From Aspidiotus rigidus (Eukaryota > Arthropoda > Insecta > Hemiptera > Diaspididae), in the NCBI GenBank assembly GCA_035079385.1, contig JAVHKY010000030.1, forward strand, positions 6,363,001-6,427,000: a stretch of 64,000 nt of DNA, in the 5' to 3' direction. Below, piece by piece: positions 13,833-28,216 of the stretch. Below the pieces are notes generated by a model that was given only the letters and a program-made list of their open reading frames with translations, was not told the DNA's origin and searched no databases. The position numbers were made by a program, and so were the translations under genes. Each line of letters opens with the position of its first letter. Within the stretch, counting starts at the first letter, position 1.

Positions 13833-15923
13833 GCCACAAATCGCTAACCGTTCGAGATAGGTTAAAAATTCAAACGGCGTTGGATCGAGGTCTTCGAGAC
13901 GCACCTTGAACACCTTATTTGAACCATATATTCCACGAACCTTTTTTGAACCATATATTCCATGAACATTTTTTGAACCAAATATTCCATGAATCACATT
14001 TTTGGCCACAAATCGCTAACCGTTCGAGATAGGTTAAAAACTCAAACGGCGTTGGATCGAGGTCTTTGAGACGCACCATGAACACCTTATTTGAACCATA
14101 TATTCCACGAACCTTTTTTGAACCATATATTCCATGAACATTTTTTGAACCAAATATTCCATGAATCACATTTTTGGCCACAAATCGCTAACCGTTCGAG
14201 ATAGATTAAAAATTCAAACGGCATTGGATCGAGGGCGTCGAGACGCACCTTGAACACCTTATTTGAACTATATATTCCATGAACCTTTTTTGAACCATAT
14301 ATTCCATGAACATTTTTTGAACCAAATATTCCATGAATCACATTTTTGGCCACAAATCGCTAACCGTTCGAGATAGGTTAAAAACTCAAACGGCATTGGA
14401 TGAAGGGCGTCGAGACGAACCTTGAACACCTTATTTGAACCATATATTCCACGAACCTTTTTTGAACCATATATTCCATGAACATTTTTTGAACCAAATA
14501 TTCCATGAATCACATTTTTGGCCACAAATCGCTAACCGTTCGAGATAGGTTAAAAATTCAAACGGCGTTAGATCGAGGACGTCGAGACGCACCTTGAACA
14601 CCTTATTTGAAGCATATGTTCCACGAACCTCTTTTGAACCATATATTCCATGAACATTTTATGAACCAAATATTCCATGAATCACATTTTTCGCCACAAA
14701 TCGCTAACCGTTCGAGATAGATTAAAAATTCAAACGGCATTGGATCGAGGGCGTCGATACGCACCTTGAACACCTTATTTGAACCATATATTCCATGAAC
14801 CTTTTTTGAACCATATATTCCATGAACCTTTTTTGAACCATATATTCCATGAACATTTTTTGAACCAAATATTCCATGAATCACATTTTTGGCCACAAAT
14901 CGCTAACCGTTCGAGATAGGTTAAAAATTCAAACGGCGTTGGATCGAAGTCGTCGAGACGCACCCAGAACATCTTATTTGAACCATATATTCCACGAACC
15001 TTTTTTGAACAATATATTCCATGAACATTTTTTGAACCAAATATTCCATGAATCACATTTTTGGCCACAAATCGCTAACCGTTCGAGATAGGTTAAAAAT
15101 TCAAACGGCGTTGGATCGAGGGCGTCGAGACACACCTTGAACACCTTATTTGAACCATATATTCCACGAACCTTTTTTGAACCATATATTCCATGAACAT
15201 TTTTTGAACCAAATATTCCATGAATCACATTTTGCGCCACAAATCGCTAACCGTTCGAGATAGGTTAAAAACTCAAACGGCATTGGATCAAGGGCGTCGA
15301 GACGCACCTTGAATACCTTATTTGAACCATATATTCCACGAACCTTTTTTGAACCATATATTCCATGAACATATTTTGAACCAAATATTCCATGAATCAC
15401 ATTTTTGCCCACAAATCGCTAACCGTTCGAGATAGGTTAAAAATTCAAACGGCGTTGGATCGAAGTCATCGAGACGCACCCTGAACACCTTATTTGAACC
15501 ATATATTCCACGAACCTTTTTTGAACCATATATTCCATGAACATTTTATGAACCAAATATTCCATGAATCATATTTTTCGCCACAAATCGCTAACCGTTC
15601 GAGATAGGTTAAAAATTCAAACGGCATTGGATCGAGGGCGTCGAGACGCACCTTGAATACCTTATTTGAACCATATATTCCATGAACCTTTTTTGAACCA
15701 TATATTCCATGAACATTTTTTGAACCAAATATTCCATGAATCACATTTTTGGCCACAAATCGCTAACCGTTCGAGATAGGTTAAAAATTCAAACGGCGTT
15801 GGATCGAGGGCGTCGAGACACACCTTGAACACCTTATTTGAACCATATATTCCACGAACCTTTTTTGAACCATATATTCCATGAACATTTTTTGAACCAA
15901 ATATTCCATGAATCACATTTTGC

Positions 15924-16095
15924 GCCACAAATCGCTAACCGTTCGAGATAGGTTAAAAACTCAAACGGCGTTGGATCGAAGTCATCGAGACGCACCCTGA
16001 ACACCTTATTTGAACCATATATTCCACGAACCTTTTTTGAACCATATATTCCATGAACATTTTATGAACCAAATATTCCATGAATCATATTTTTC
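15924..16095. repeat. Hybrid monomer b/k with an early switch
   Basis: It starts with the aaaactc head of b or j but already has gaagtcatcg of k, so the switch lies near 15,960, further left than in the other b/k hybrids. It is the left boundary of the 6.2-kb duplication. Confidence 0.8.
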
Positions 16096-16611
16096 GCCAC
16101 AAATCGCTAACCGTTCGAGATAGGTTAAAAATTCAAACGGCATTGGATCGAGGGCGTCGAGACGCACCTTGAATACCTTATTTGAACCATATATTCCATG
16201 AACCTTTTTTGAACCATATATTCCATGAACATTTTTTGAACCAAATATTCCATGAATCACATTTTTGGCCACAAATCGCTAACCGTTCGAGATAGGTTAA
16301 AAATTCAAACGGCGTTGGATCGAGGGCGTCGAGACACACCTTGAACACCTTATTTGAACCATATATTCCACGAACCTTTTTTGAACCATATATTCCATGA
16401 ACATTTTTTGAACCAAATATTCCATGAATCACATTTTTGGCCACAAATCGCTAACCGTTCGAGATAGGTTGAAAATTCAAACGGCGATGCATCGAGGGAG
16501 TCCAGACGCACCTTGAACACCTTATTTGAACCATATATTCCACGAACCTCTTTTGAACCATATATTCCATGAACATTTTTTGAACCAAATATTCCATGAA
16601 TCACATTTTTG

Positions 16612-16756
16612 GCCACAAATCGCTAACCGTTCGAGATGGGTTAAAATCTCAAACGGCATTGGATCAAGGGCGTCGAGACGAACCTTGAACACCTTATTTG
16701 AACCATATATTCCATGAACATTTTTTGAACCAAATATTCCATGAATCACATTTTTG
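16612..16756. repeat. 145-bp n monomer (one subrepeat lost)
   Basis: The tail has only two subrepeats: ttgaaccatatattccatga is followed directly by the third-type copy. Other n monomers, such as 3,985-4,156, have three. The deletion also occurs at the matching position 6,219 bases to the right. Confidence 0.93.
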
Positions 16757-19734
16757 GCCACAAATCGCTAACCGTTCGAGATAGGTTAAAAATTCAAACG
16801 GCGTTGGATCGAGGGCGTCGAGACACACCTTGAACACCTTATTTGAACCATATATTCCACGAACCTTTTTTGAACCATATATTCCATGAACATTCTTTGA
16901 ACCAAATATTCCATGAATCACATTTTGCGCCACAAATCGCTAACCGTTCGAGATAGGTTAAAAACTCAAACGGCATTGGATCAAGGGCGTCGAGACGCAC
17001 CTTGAACACCTTATTTGAACCATATATTCCACGAACCTTTTTTGAACCATATATTCCATGAACATTTTTTGAACCAAATATTCCATGAATCACATTTTTC
17101 GCCACAAATCGCTAACCGTTCGAGATAGGTTAAAAATTCAAACGGCGTTGGATCGAAGTCGTCGAGACGCACCCAGAACATCTTATTTGAACCATATATT
17201 CCACGAACCTTTTTTGAACAATATATTCCATGAACATTTTTTGAACCCAATATTCCATGAATCACATTTTTCGCCACAAATCGCTAACCGTTCGAGATAG
17301 ATTAAAAATTCAAACGGCATTGGATCGAGGGCGTCGAGACGCACCTTGAACACCTTATTTGAACCATATATTCCATGAACCTTTTTTGAACCATATATTC
17401 CATGAACCTTTTTTGAACCATATATTCCATGAACATTTTTTGAACCAAATATTCCATGAATCACATTTTTGGCCACAAATCGCTAACCGTTCGAGATAGG
17501 TTAAAAATTCAAACGGCGTTGGATCGAGGGCGTCGAGACACACCTTGAGCACCTTATTTGAACCATATATTCCACGAACCTTTTTTGAACCATATATTCC
17601 ATGAACATTTTTTGAACCAAATATTCCATGAATCACATTTTGCGCCACAAATCGCTAACCGTTCGAGATAGGTTAAAAACTCAAACGGCATTGGATCAAG
17701 GGCGTCGAGACGCACCTTGAACACCTTATTTGAACCATATATTCCACGAACCTTTTTTGAACCATATATTCCATGAACATTTTTTGAACCAAATATTCCA
17801 TGAATCACATTTTTCGCCACAAATCGCTAACCGTTCGAGATAGGTTAAAAATTCAAACGGCGTTGGATCGAAGTCGTCGAGACGCACCCAGAACATCTTA
17901 TTCGAACCATATATTCCACGAACCTTTTTTGAACAATATATTCCATGAACATTTTTTGAACCAAATATTCCATGAATCACATTTTTGGCCACAAATCGCT
18001 AACCGTTCGAGATAGATTAAAAATTCAAACGGCATTGGATCGAGGGCGTCGAGACGCACCTTGAACACCTTATTTGAACCATATATTCCATGAACCTTTT
18101 TTGAACCATATATTCCATGGACATTTTTTGAACCAAATATTCCATGAATCACATTTTTGGCCACAAATCGCTAACCGTTCGAGATAGGTTAAGAATTCAA
18201 ACGGCGTTGGATCGAGGGCTTCGAGACGCATCTTGAACACCTTATTTGAACCATATATTCCACGAACCTTTTTTGAACCATGTATTCCATGAACATATTT
18301 TGAACCAAATATTCCATGAATCACATTTTTCGCCACAAATCGCTAACCGTTCAAGATATGTTAAAAATTCAAACGGCATTGGATCAAGGGCGTCGAGACG
18401 CACCATGAACACCTTATTTGAACCATATATTCCACGAAGCTTTTTTGAACCATATATTCCATGAACATTTTTTGAACCAAATATTCCATGAATCACATTT
18501 TTGGCCACAAATCGCTAACCGTTCGAGATAGGTTAAAAATTCAAACGGCGTTGGATCGAGGGCGTCGAGACACACCTTGAACACCTTATTTGAACCATAT
18601 ATTCCACGAACCTTTTTTGAACCATATATTCCATGAACATTTTTTGAACCAAATATTCCATGAATCACATTTTGCGCCACAAATCGCTAACCGTTCGAGA
18701 TAGGTTAAAAACTCAAACGGCGTTGGATCGAGGTCTTCGAGACGCACCTTGAACACCTTATTTGAACCATATATTCCACGAACCTTTTTTGAACCATATA
18801 TTCCATGAACATTTTTTGAACCAAATATTCCATGAATCACATTTTTGGCCACAAATCGCTAACCGTTCGAGATAGGTTAAAAACTCAAACGGCGTTGGAT
18901 CGAGGTCTTTGAGACGCACCATGAACACCTTATTTGAACCATATATTCCACGAACCTTTTTTGAACCATATATTCCATGAACATTTTTTGAACCAAATAT
19001 TCCATGAATCACATTTTTGGCCACAAATCGCTAACCGTTCGAGATAGATTAAAAATTCAAACGGCATTGGATCGAGGGCGTCGAGACGCACCTTGAACAC
19101 ATTATTTGAACTATATATTCCATGAACCTTTTTTGAACCATATATTCCATGAACATTTTTTGAACCAAATATTCCATGAATCACATTTTTGGCCACAAAT
19201 CGCTAACCGTTCGAGATAGGTTAAAAACTCAAACGGCATTGGATCAAGGGCGTCGAGACGAACCTTGAACACCTTATTTGAACCATATATTCCACGAACC
19301 TTTTTTGAACCATATATTCCATGAACATTTTTTGAACCAAATATTCCATGAATCACATTTTTGGCCACAAATCGCTAACCGTTCGAGATAGGTTAAAAAT
19401 TCAAACGGCGTTAGATCGAGGACGTCGAGACGCACCTTGAACACCTTATTTGAAGCATATGTTCCACGAACCTCTTTTGAACCATATATTCCATGAACAT
19501 TTTATGAACCAAATATTCCATGAATCACATTTTTCGCCACAAATCGCTAACCGTTCGAGATAGATTAAAAATTCAAACGGCATTGGATCGAGGGCGTCGA
19601 TACGCACCTTGAACACCTTATTTGAACCATATATTCCATGAACCTTTTTTGAACCATATATTCCATGAACCTTTTTTGAACCATATATTCCATGAACATT
19701 TTTTGAACCAAATATTCCATGAATCACATTTTTG

Positions 19735-21653
19735 GCCACAAATCGCTAACCGTTCGAGATAGGTTAAAAATTCAAACGGCGTTGGATCGAAGTCGTCGAG
19801 ACGCACCCAGAACATCTTATTTGAACCATATATTCCACGAACCTTTTTTGAACAATATATTCCATGAACATTTTTTGAACCAAATATTCCATGAATCACA
19901 TTTTTGGCCACAAATCGCTAACCGTTCGAGATAGGTTAAAAATTCAAACGGCGTTGGATCGAGGGCGTCGAGACACACCTTGAACACCTTATTTGAACCA
20001 TATATTCCACGAACCTTTTTTGAACCATGTATTCCATGAACATATTTTGAACCAAATATTCCATGAATCACATTTTTCGCCACAAATCGCTAACCGTTCG
20101 AGATATGTTAAAAATTCAAACGGCATTGGATCAAGGGCGTCGAGACGCACCATGAACACCTTATTTGAACCATATATTCCACGACGCTTTTTTGAACCAT
20201 ATATTCCATGAACATTTTTTGAACCAAATATTCCATGAATCACATTTTTGGCCACAAATCGCTAACCGTTCGAGATAGGTTAAAAATTCAAACGGCGTTG
20301 GATCGAGGGCGTCGAGACACACCTTGAACACCTTATTTGAACCATATATTCCACGAACCTTTTTTGAACCATATATTCCATGAACATTTTTTGAACCAAA
20401 TATTCCATGAATCACATTTTGCGCCACAAATCGCTAACCGTTCGAGATAGGTTAAAAACTCAAACGGCATTGGATCAAGGGCGTCGAGACGCACCTTGAA
20501 CACCTTATTTGAACCATATATTCCACGAACCTTTTTTGAACCATATATTCCATGAACATTTTTTGAACCAAATATTCCATGAATCACATTTTTCGCCACA
20601 AATCGCTAACCGTTCGAGATAGGGTAAAAACTCAAACGGCATTGGATCAAGGGCGTCGAGACGCACCTTGAACACCTTATTTGAACCATATATTCCACGA
20701 ACCTTTTTCGAACCATATATTCCATGAACATTTTTTGAACCAAATATTCCATGAATCACATTTTTGGCCACAAATCGCTAACCGTTCGAGATAGGTTAAA
20801 AACTCAAACGGCGTTGGATCGAGGTCTTTGAGACGCACCATGAACACCTTATTTGAACCATATATTCCACGAACCTTTTTTGAACCATATATTCCATGAA
20901 CATTTTTTGAACCAAATATTCCATGAATCACATTTTTGGCCACAAATCGCTAACCGTTCGAGATAGATTAAAAATTCAAACGGCATTGGATCGAGGGCGT
21001 CGAGACGCACCTTGAACACCTTATTTGAACTATATATTCCATGAACCTTTTTTGAACCATATATTCCATGAACATTTTTTGAACCAAATATTCCATGAAT
21101 CACATTTTTGGCCACAAATCGCTAACCGTTCGAGATAGGTTAAAAACTCAAACGGCATTGGATCAAGGGCGTCGAGACGAACCTTGAACACCTTATTTGA
21201 ACCATATATTCCACGAACCTTTTTTGAACCATATATTCCATGAACATTTTTTGAACCAAATATTCCATGAATCACATTTTTGGCCACAAATCGCTAACCG
21301 TTCGAGATAGGTTAAAAATTCAAACGGCGTTAGATCGAGGACGTCGAGACGCACCTTGAACACCTTATTTGAAGCATATGTTCCACGAACCTCTTTTGAA
21401 CCATATATTCCATGAACATTTTATGAACCAAATATTCCATGAATCACATTTTTCGCCACAAATCGCTAACCGTTCGAGATAGATTAAAAATTCAAACGGC
21501 ATTGGATCGAGGGCGTCGATACGCACCTTGAACACCTTATTTGAACCATATATTCCATGAACCTTTTTTGAACCATATATTCCATGAACCTTTTTTGAAC
21601 CATATATTCCATGAACATTTTTTGAACCAAATATTCCATGAATCACATTTTTG
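19735..21653. repeat. HOR block 6: 11-mer, 1,919 bp
   Basis: The order is i (a/q hybrid) r a b b2 d e f g h. It is a strongly shortened HOR: everything between i a and the q r pair of the long forms is missing. The first r monomer reads cgacgctttttt instead of cgaagctttttt, so the HindIII-like site is lost. An almost identical block recurs at 26,298-28,216. Confidence 0.88.
19907..20078. repeat. Hybrid monomer a/q
   Basis: The head is a type (gagacacacc) and the tail is q type (ccatgtattcc, gaacatatttt, tcgcc). It is followed by r, as q normally is. The same hybrid is found at 26,470-26,641. Confidence 0.85.
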
Positions 21654-21825
21654 GCCACAAATCGCTAACCGTTCGAGATAGGTTAAAAATTCAAACGGCG
21701 TTGGATCGAAGTCGTCGAGACGCACCCAGAACATCTTATTTGAACCATATATTCCACGAACCTTTTTTGAACAATATATTCCATGAACATTTTTTGAACC
21801 AAATATTCCATGAATCACATTTTTG

Positions 21826-21970
21826 GCCACAAATCGCTAACCGTTCGAGATAGGTTAAAAATTCAAACGGCGTTGGATCGAGGGCGTCGAGACACACCTT
21901 GAACACCTTATTTGAACCATATATTCCACGAACCTTTTTTGAACCAAATATTCCATGAATCACATTTTGC
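21826..21970. repeat. 145-bp a monomer (middle subrepeat lost)
   Basis: The first subrepeat, with cacgaacc, joins directly to the ttgaaccaaatattcc copy, so the middle copy is missing. The same form recurs twice to the right. Confidence 0.93.
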
Positions 21971-22830
21971 GCCACAAATCGCTAACCGTTCGAGATAGGT
22001 TAAAAACTCAAACGGCATTGGATCAAGGGCGTCGAGACGCACCTTGAATACCTTATTTGAACCATATATTCCACGAACCTTTTTTGAACCATATATTCCA
22101 TGAACATATTTTGAACCAAATATTCCATGAATCACATTTTTGCCCACAAATCGCTAACCGTTCGAGATAGGTTAAAAATTCAAACGGCGTTGGATCGAAG
22201 TCATCGAGACGCACCCTGAACACCTTATTTGAACCATATATTCCACGAACCTTTTTTGAACCATATATTCCATGAACATTTTATGAACCAAATATTCCAT
22301 GAATCATATTTTTCGCCACAAATCGCTAACCGTTCGAGATAGGTTAAAAATTCAAACGGCATTGGATCGAGGGCGTCGAGACGCACCTTGAATACCTTAT
22401 TTGAACCATATATTCCATGAACCTTTTTTGAACCATATATTCCATGAACATTTTTTGAACCAAATATTCCATGAATCACATTTTTGGCCACAAATCGCTA
22501 AACGTTCGAGATAGGTTAAAAATTCAAACGGCGTTGGATCGAGGGCGTCGAGACACACCTTGAACACCTTATTTGAACCATATATTCCACGAACCTTTTT
22601 TGAACCATATATTCCATGAACATTTTTTGAACCAAATATTCCATGAATCACATTTTTGGCCACAAATCGCTAACCGTTCGAGATAGGTTGAAAATTCAAA
22701 CGGCGATGCATCGAGGGAGTCCAGACGCACCTTGAACACCTTATTTGAACCATATATTCCACGAACCTCTTTTGAACCATATATTCCATGAACATTTTTT
22801 GAACCAAATATTCCATGAATCACATTTTTG

Positions 22831-22975
22831 GCCACAAATCGCTAACCGTTCGAGATGGGTTAAAATCTCAAACGGCATTGGATCAAGGGCGTCGAGACGA
22901 ACCTTGAACACCTTATTTGAACCATATATTCCATGAACATTTTTTGAACCAAATATTCCATGAATCACATTTTTG
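22831..22975. repeat. 145-bp n monomer, second copy
   Basis: It has the same two-subrepeat structure as 16,612-16,756, at an exact offset of 6,219 bases, so it is inherited through the segmental duplication. Confidence 0.93.
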
Positions 22976-25900
22976 GCCACAAATCGCTAACCGTTCGAGA
23001 TAGGTTAAAAATTCAAACGGCGTTGGATCGAGGGCGTCGAGACACACCTTGAACACCTTATTTGAACCATATATTCCACGAACCTTTTTTGAACCATATA
23101 TTCCATGAACATTTTTTGAACCAAATATTCCATGAATCACATTTTGCGCCACAAATCGCTAACCGTTCGAGATAGGTTAAAAACTCAAACGGCATTGGAT
23201 CAAGGGCGTCGAGACGCACCTTGAACACCTTATTTGAACCATATATTCCACGAACCTTTTTTGAACCATATATTCCATGAACATTTTTTGAACCAAATAT
23301 TCCATGAATCACATTTTTCGCCACAAATCGCTAACCGTTCGAGATAGGTTAAAAATTCAAACGGCGTTGGATCGAAGTCGTCGAGACGCACCCAGAACAT
23401 CTTATTTGAACCATATATTCCACGAACCTTTTTTGAACAATATATTCCATGAACATTTTTTGAACCAAATATTCCATGAATCACATTTTTCGCCACAAAT
23501 CGCTAACCGTTCGAGATAGATTAAAAATTCAAACGGCATTGGATCGAGGGCGTCGAGACGCACCTTGAACACCTTATTTGAACCATATATTCCATGAACC
23601 TTTTTTGAACCATATATTCCATGAACCTTTTTTGAACCATATATTCCATGAACATTTTTTGAACCAAATATTCCATGAATCACATTTTTGGCCACAAATC
23701 GCTAACCGTTCGAGATAGGTTAAAAATTCAAACGGCGTTGGATCGAGGGCGTCGAGACACACCTTGAGCACCTTATTTGAACCATATATTCCACGAACCT
23801 TTTTTGAACCATATATTCCATGAACATTTTTTGAACCAAATATTCCATGAATCACATTTTGCGCCACAAATCGCTAACCGTTCGAGATAGGTTAAAAACT
23901 CAAACGGCATTGGATCAAGGGCGTCGAGACGCACCTTGAACACCTTATTTGAACCATATATTCCACGAACCTTTTTTGAACCATATATTCCATGAACATT
24001 TTTTGAACCAAATATTCCATGAATCACATTTTTCGCCACAAATCGCTAACCGTTCGAGATAGGTTAAAAATTCAAACGGCGTTGGATCGAAGTCGTCGAG
24101 ACGCACCCAGAACATCTTATTTGAACCATATATTCCACGAACCTTTTTTGAACAATATATTCCATGAACATTTTTTGAACCAAATATTCCATGAATCACA
24201 TTTTTGGCCACAAATCGCTAACCGTTCGAGATAGATTAAAAATTCAAACGGCATTGGATCGAGGGCGTCGAGACGCACCTTGAACACCTTATTTGAACCA
24301 TATATTCCATGAACCTTTTTTGAACCATATATTCCATGGACATTTTTTGAACCAAATATTCCATGAATCACATTTTTGGCCACAAATCGCTAACCGTTCG
24401 AGATAGGTTAAGAATTCAAACGGCGTTGGATCGAGGGCTTCGAGACGCATCTTGAACACCTTATTTGAACCATATATTCCACGAACCTTTTTTGAACCAT
24501 GTATTCCATGAACATATTTTGAACCAAATATTCCATGAATCACATTTTTCGCCACAAATCGCTAACCGTTCGAGATATGTTAAAAATTCAAACGGCATTG
24601 GATCAAGGGCGTCGAGACGCACCATGAACACCTTATTTGAACCATATATTCCACGAAGCTTTTTTGAACCATATATTCCATGAACATTTTTTGAACCAAA
24701 TATTCCATGAATCACATTTTTGGCCACAAATCGCTAACCGTTCGAGATAGGTTAAAAATTCAAACGGCGTTGGATCGAGGGCGTCGAGACACACCTTGAA
24801 CACCTTATTTGAACCATATATTCCACGAACCTTTTTTGAACCATATATTCCATGAACATTTTTTGAACCAAATATTCCATGAATCACATTTTGCGCCACA
24901 AATCGCTAACCGTTCGAGATAGGTTAAAAACTCAAACGGCATTGGATCAAGGGCGTCGAGACGCACCTTGAACACCTTATTTGAACCATATATTCCACGA
25001 ACCTTTTTTGAACCATATATTCCATGAACATTTTTTGAACCAAATATTCCATGAATCACATTTTTCGCCACAAATCGCTAACCGTTCGAGATAGGGTAAA
25101 AACTCAAACGGCATTGGATCAAGGGCGTCGAGACGCACCTTGAACACCTTATTTGAACCATATATTCCACGAACCTTTTTCGAACCATATATTCCATGAA
25201 CATTTTTTGAACCAAATATTCCATGAATCACATTTTTGGCCACAAATCGCTAACCGTTCGAGATAGGTTAAAAACTCAAACGGCGTTGGATCGAGGTCTT
25301 CGAGACGCACCTTGAACACCTTATTTGAACCATATATTCCACGAACCTTTTTTGAACCATATATTCCATGAACATTTTTTGAACCAAATATTCCATGAAT
25401 CACATTTTTGGCCACAAATCGCTAACCGTTCGAGATAGGTTAAAAACTCAAACGGCGTTGGATCGAGGTCTTTGAGACGCACCATGAACACCTTATTTGA
25501 ACCATATATTCCACGAACCTTTTTTGAACCATATATTCCATGAACATTTTTTGAACCAAATATTCCATGAATCACATTTTTGGCCACAAATCGCTAACCG
25601 TTCGAGATAGATTAAAAATTCAAACGGCATTGGATCGAGGGCGTCGAGACGCACCTTGAACACATTATTTGAACTATATATTCCATGAACCTTTTTTGAA
25701 CCATATATTCCATGAACATTTTTTGAACCAAATATTCCATGAATCACATTTTTGGCCACAAATCGCTAACCGTTCGAGATAGGTTAAAAACTCAAACGGC
25801 ATTGGATCAAGGGCGTCGAGACGAACCTTGAACACCTTATTTGAACCATATATTCCACGAACCTTTTTTGAACCATATATTCCATGAACATTTTTTGAAC

Positions 25901-26297
25901 CAAATATTCCATGAATCACATTTTTGGCCACAAATCGCTAACCGTTCGAGATAGGTTAAAAATTCAAACGGCGTTAGATCGAGGACGTCGAGACGCACCT
26001 TGAACACCTTATTTGAAGCATATGTTCCACGAACCTCTTTTGAACCATATATTCCATGAACATTTTATGAACCAAATATTCTATGAATCACATTTTTCGC
26101 CACAAATCGCTAACCGTTCGAGATAGATTAAAAATTCAAACGGCATTGGATCGAGGGCGTCGATACGCACCTTGAACACCTTATTTGAACCATATATTCC
26201 ATGAACCTTTTTTGAACCATATATTCCATGAACCTTTTTTGAACCATATATTCCATGAACATTTTTTGAACCAAATATTCCATGAATCACATTTTTG

Positions 26298-28216
26298 GCC
26301 ACAAATCGCTAACCGTTCGAGATAGGTTAAAAATTCAAACGGCGTTGGATCGAAGTCGTCGAGACGCACCCAGAACATCTTATTTGAACCATATATTCCA
26401 CGAACCTTTTTTGAACAATATATTCCATGAACATTTTTTGAACCAAATATTCCATGAATCACATTTTTGGCCACAAATCGCTAACCGTTCGAGATAGGTT
26501 AAAAATTCAAACGGCGTTGGATCGAGGGCGTCGAGACACACCTTGAACACCTTATTTGAACCATATATTCCACGAACCTTTTTTGAACCATGTATTCCAT
26601 GAACATATTTTGAACCAAATATTCCATGAATCACATTTTTCGCCACAAATCGCTAACCGTTCGAGATATGTTAAAAATTCAAACGGCATTGGATCAAGGG
26701 CGTCGAGACGCACCATGAACACCTTATTTGAACCATATATTCCACGACGCTTTTTTGAACCATATATTCCATGAACATTTTTTGAACCAAATATTCCATG
26801 AATCACATTTTTGGCCACAAATCGCTAACCGTTCGAGATAGGTTAAAAATTCAAACGGCGTTGGATCGAGGGCGTCGAGACACACCTTGAACACCTTATT
26901 TGAACCATATATTCCACGAACCTTTTTTGAACCATATATTCCATGAACATTTTTTGAACCAAATATTCCATGAATCACATTTTGCGCCACAAATCGCTAA
27001 CCGTTCGAGATAGGTTAAAAACTCAAACGGCATTGGATCAAGGGCGTCGAGACGCACCTTGAACACCTTATTTGAACCATATATTCCACGAACCTTTTTT
27101 GAACCATATATTCCATGAACATTTTTTGAACCAAATATTCCATGAATCACATTTTTCGCCACAAATCGCTAACCGTTCGAGATAGGGTAAAAACTCAAAC
27201 GGCATTGGATCAAGGGCGTCGAGACGCACCTTGAACACCTTATTTGAACCATATATTCCACGAACCTTTTTCGAACCATATATTCCATGAACATTTTTTG
27301 AACCAAATATTCCATGAATCACATTTTTGGCCACAAATCGCTAACCGTTCGAGATAGGTTAAAAACTCAAACGGCGTTGGATCGAGGTCTTTGAGACGCA
27401 CCATGAACACCTTATTTGAACCATATATTCCACGAACCTTTTTTGAACCATATATTCCATGAACATTTTTTGAACCAAATATTCCATGAATCACATTTTT
27501 GGCCACAAATCGCTAACCGTTCGAGATAGATTAAAAATTCAAACGGCATTGGATCGAGGGCGTCGAGACGCACCTTGAACACCTTATTTGAACTATATAT
27601 TCCATGAACCTTTTTTGAACCATATATTCCATGAACATTTTTTGAACCAAATATTCCATGAATCACATTTTTGGCCACAAATCGCTAACCGTTCGAGATA
27701 GGTTAAAAACTCAAACGGCATTGGATCAAGGGCGTCGAGACGAACCTTGAACACCTTATTTGAACCATATATTCCACGAACCTTTTTTGAACCATATATT
27801 CCATGAACATTTTTTGAACCAAATATTCCATGAATCACATTTTTGGCCACAAATCGCTAACCGTTCGAGATAGGTTAAAAATTCAAACGGCGTTAGATCG
27901 AGGACGTCGAGACGCACCTTGAACACCTTATTTGAAGCATATGTTCCACGAACCTCTTTTGAACCATATATTCCATGAACATTTTATGAACCAAATATTC
28001 CATGAATCACATTTTTCGCCACAAATCGCTAACCGTTCGAGATAGATTAAAAATTCAAACGGCATTGGATCGAGGGCGTCGATACGCACCTTGAACACCT
28101 TATTTGAACCATATATTCCATGAACCTTTTTTGAACCATATATTCCATGAACCTTTTTTGAACCATATATTCCATGAACATTTTTTGAACCAAATATTCC
28201 ATGAATCACATTTTTG
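26298..28216. repeat. HOR block 8: 11-mer, 1,919 bp (copy of block 6)
   Basis: The order i (a/q hybrid) r a b b2 d e f g h is the same as at 19,735-21,653, including the hybrid monomer and the cgacgc variant in r. Both copies sit in the same context, so the block spread as part of a larger segmental duplication and was not regenerated independently. Confidence 0.9.
26470..26641. repeat. Hybrid monomer a/q, second copy
   Basis: It has the same switch as 19,907-20,078 at an offset of 6,563 bases. Confidence 0.85.

Larger units (their letters stand above)
11715..14891. repeat. HOR block 4: 18-mer, 3,177 bp
   Basis: The order is i a (j/pk hybrid) p4 a b i p4 a b b2 (b or f/k hybrid) c d e f g h. 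Two internal deletions relative to the 30-mer are marked by hybrid monomers at 12,059-12,230 and 13,661-13,832. The c monomer that follows (13,833-14,004) has an aattc instead of actc head, so it may be chimeric too. Private variants include cgttcgtgat near 13,165 and ggatgaaggg near 14,400. Confidence 0.87.
14892..19734. repeat. HOR block 5: 28-mer, 4,843 bp
   Basis: The order is i a j k l a (b/k hybrid) l a m n(145) a b i p4 a b i p3 q r a c d e f g h. It contains two successive a b i p modules, the second ending in the 172-bp p3 form with ccatgg. The a monomer before the second module has the variant caccttgagcacc. From about 15,961 the block forms the first copy of a duplication repeated 6,219-6,563 bases to the right. 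Confidence 0.88.
21654..26297. repeat. HOR block 7: 27-mer, 4,644 bp
   Basis: The order is i a(145) j k l a m n(145) a b i p4 a b i p3 q r a b b2 c d e f g h. Two 199-bp and two 145-bp monomers cancel, so the length is exactly 27 x 172. Compared with block 5 it retains b b2 before c (344 bp), which explains the change of duplication offset from 6,219 to 6,563. The g monomer has a private attctatgaatc near 26,080. Confidence 0.88.
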
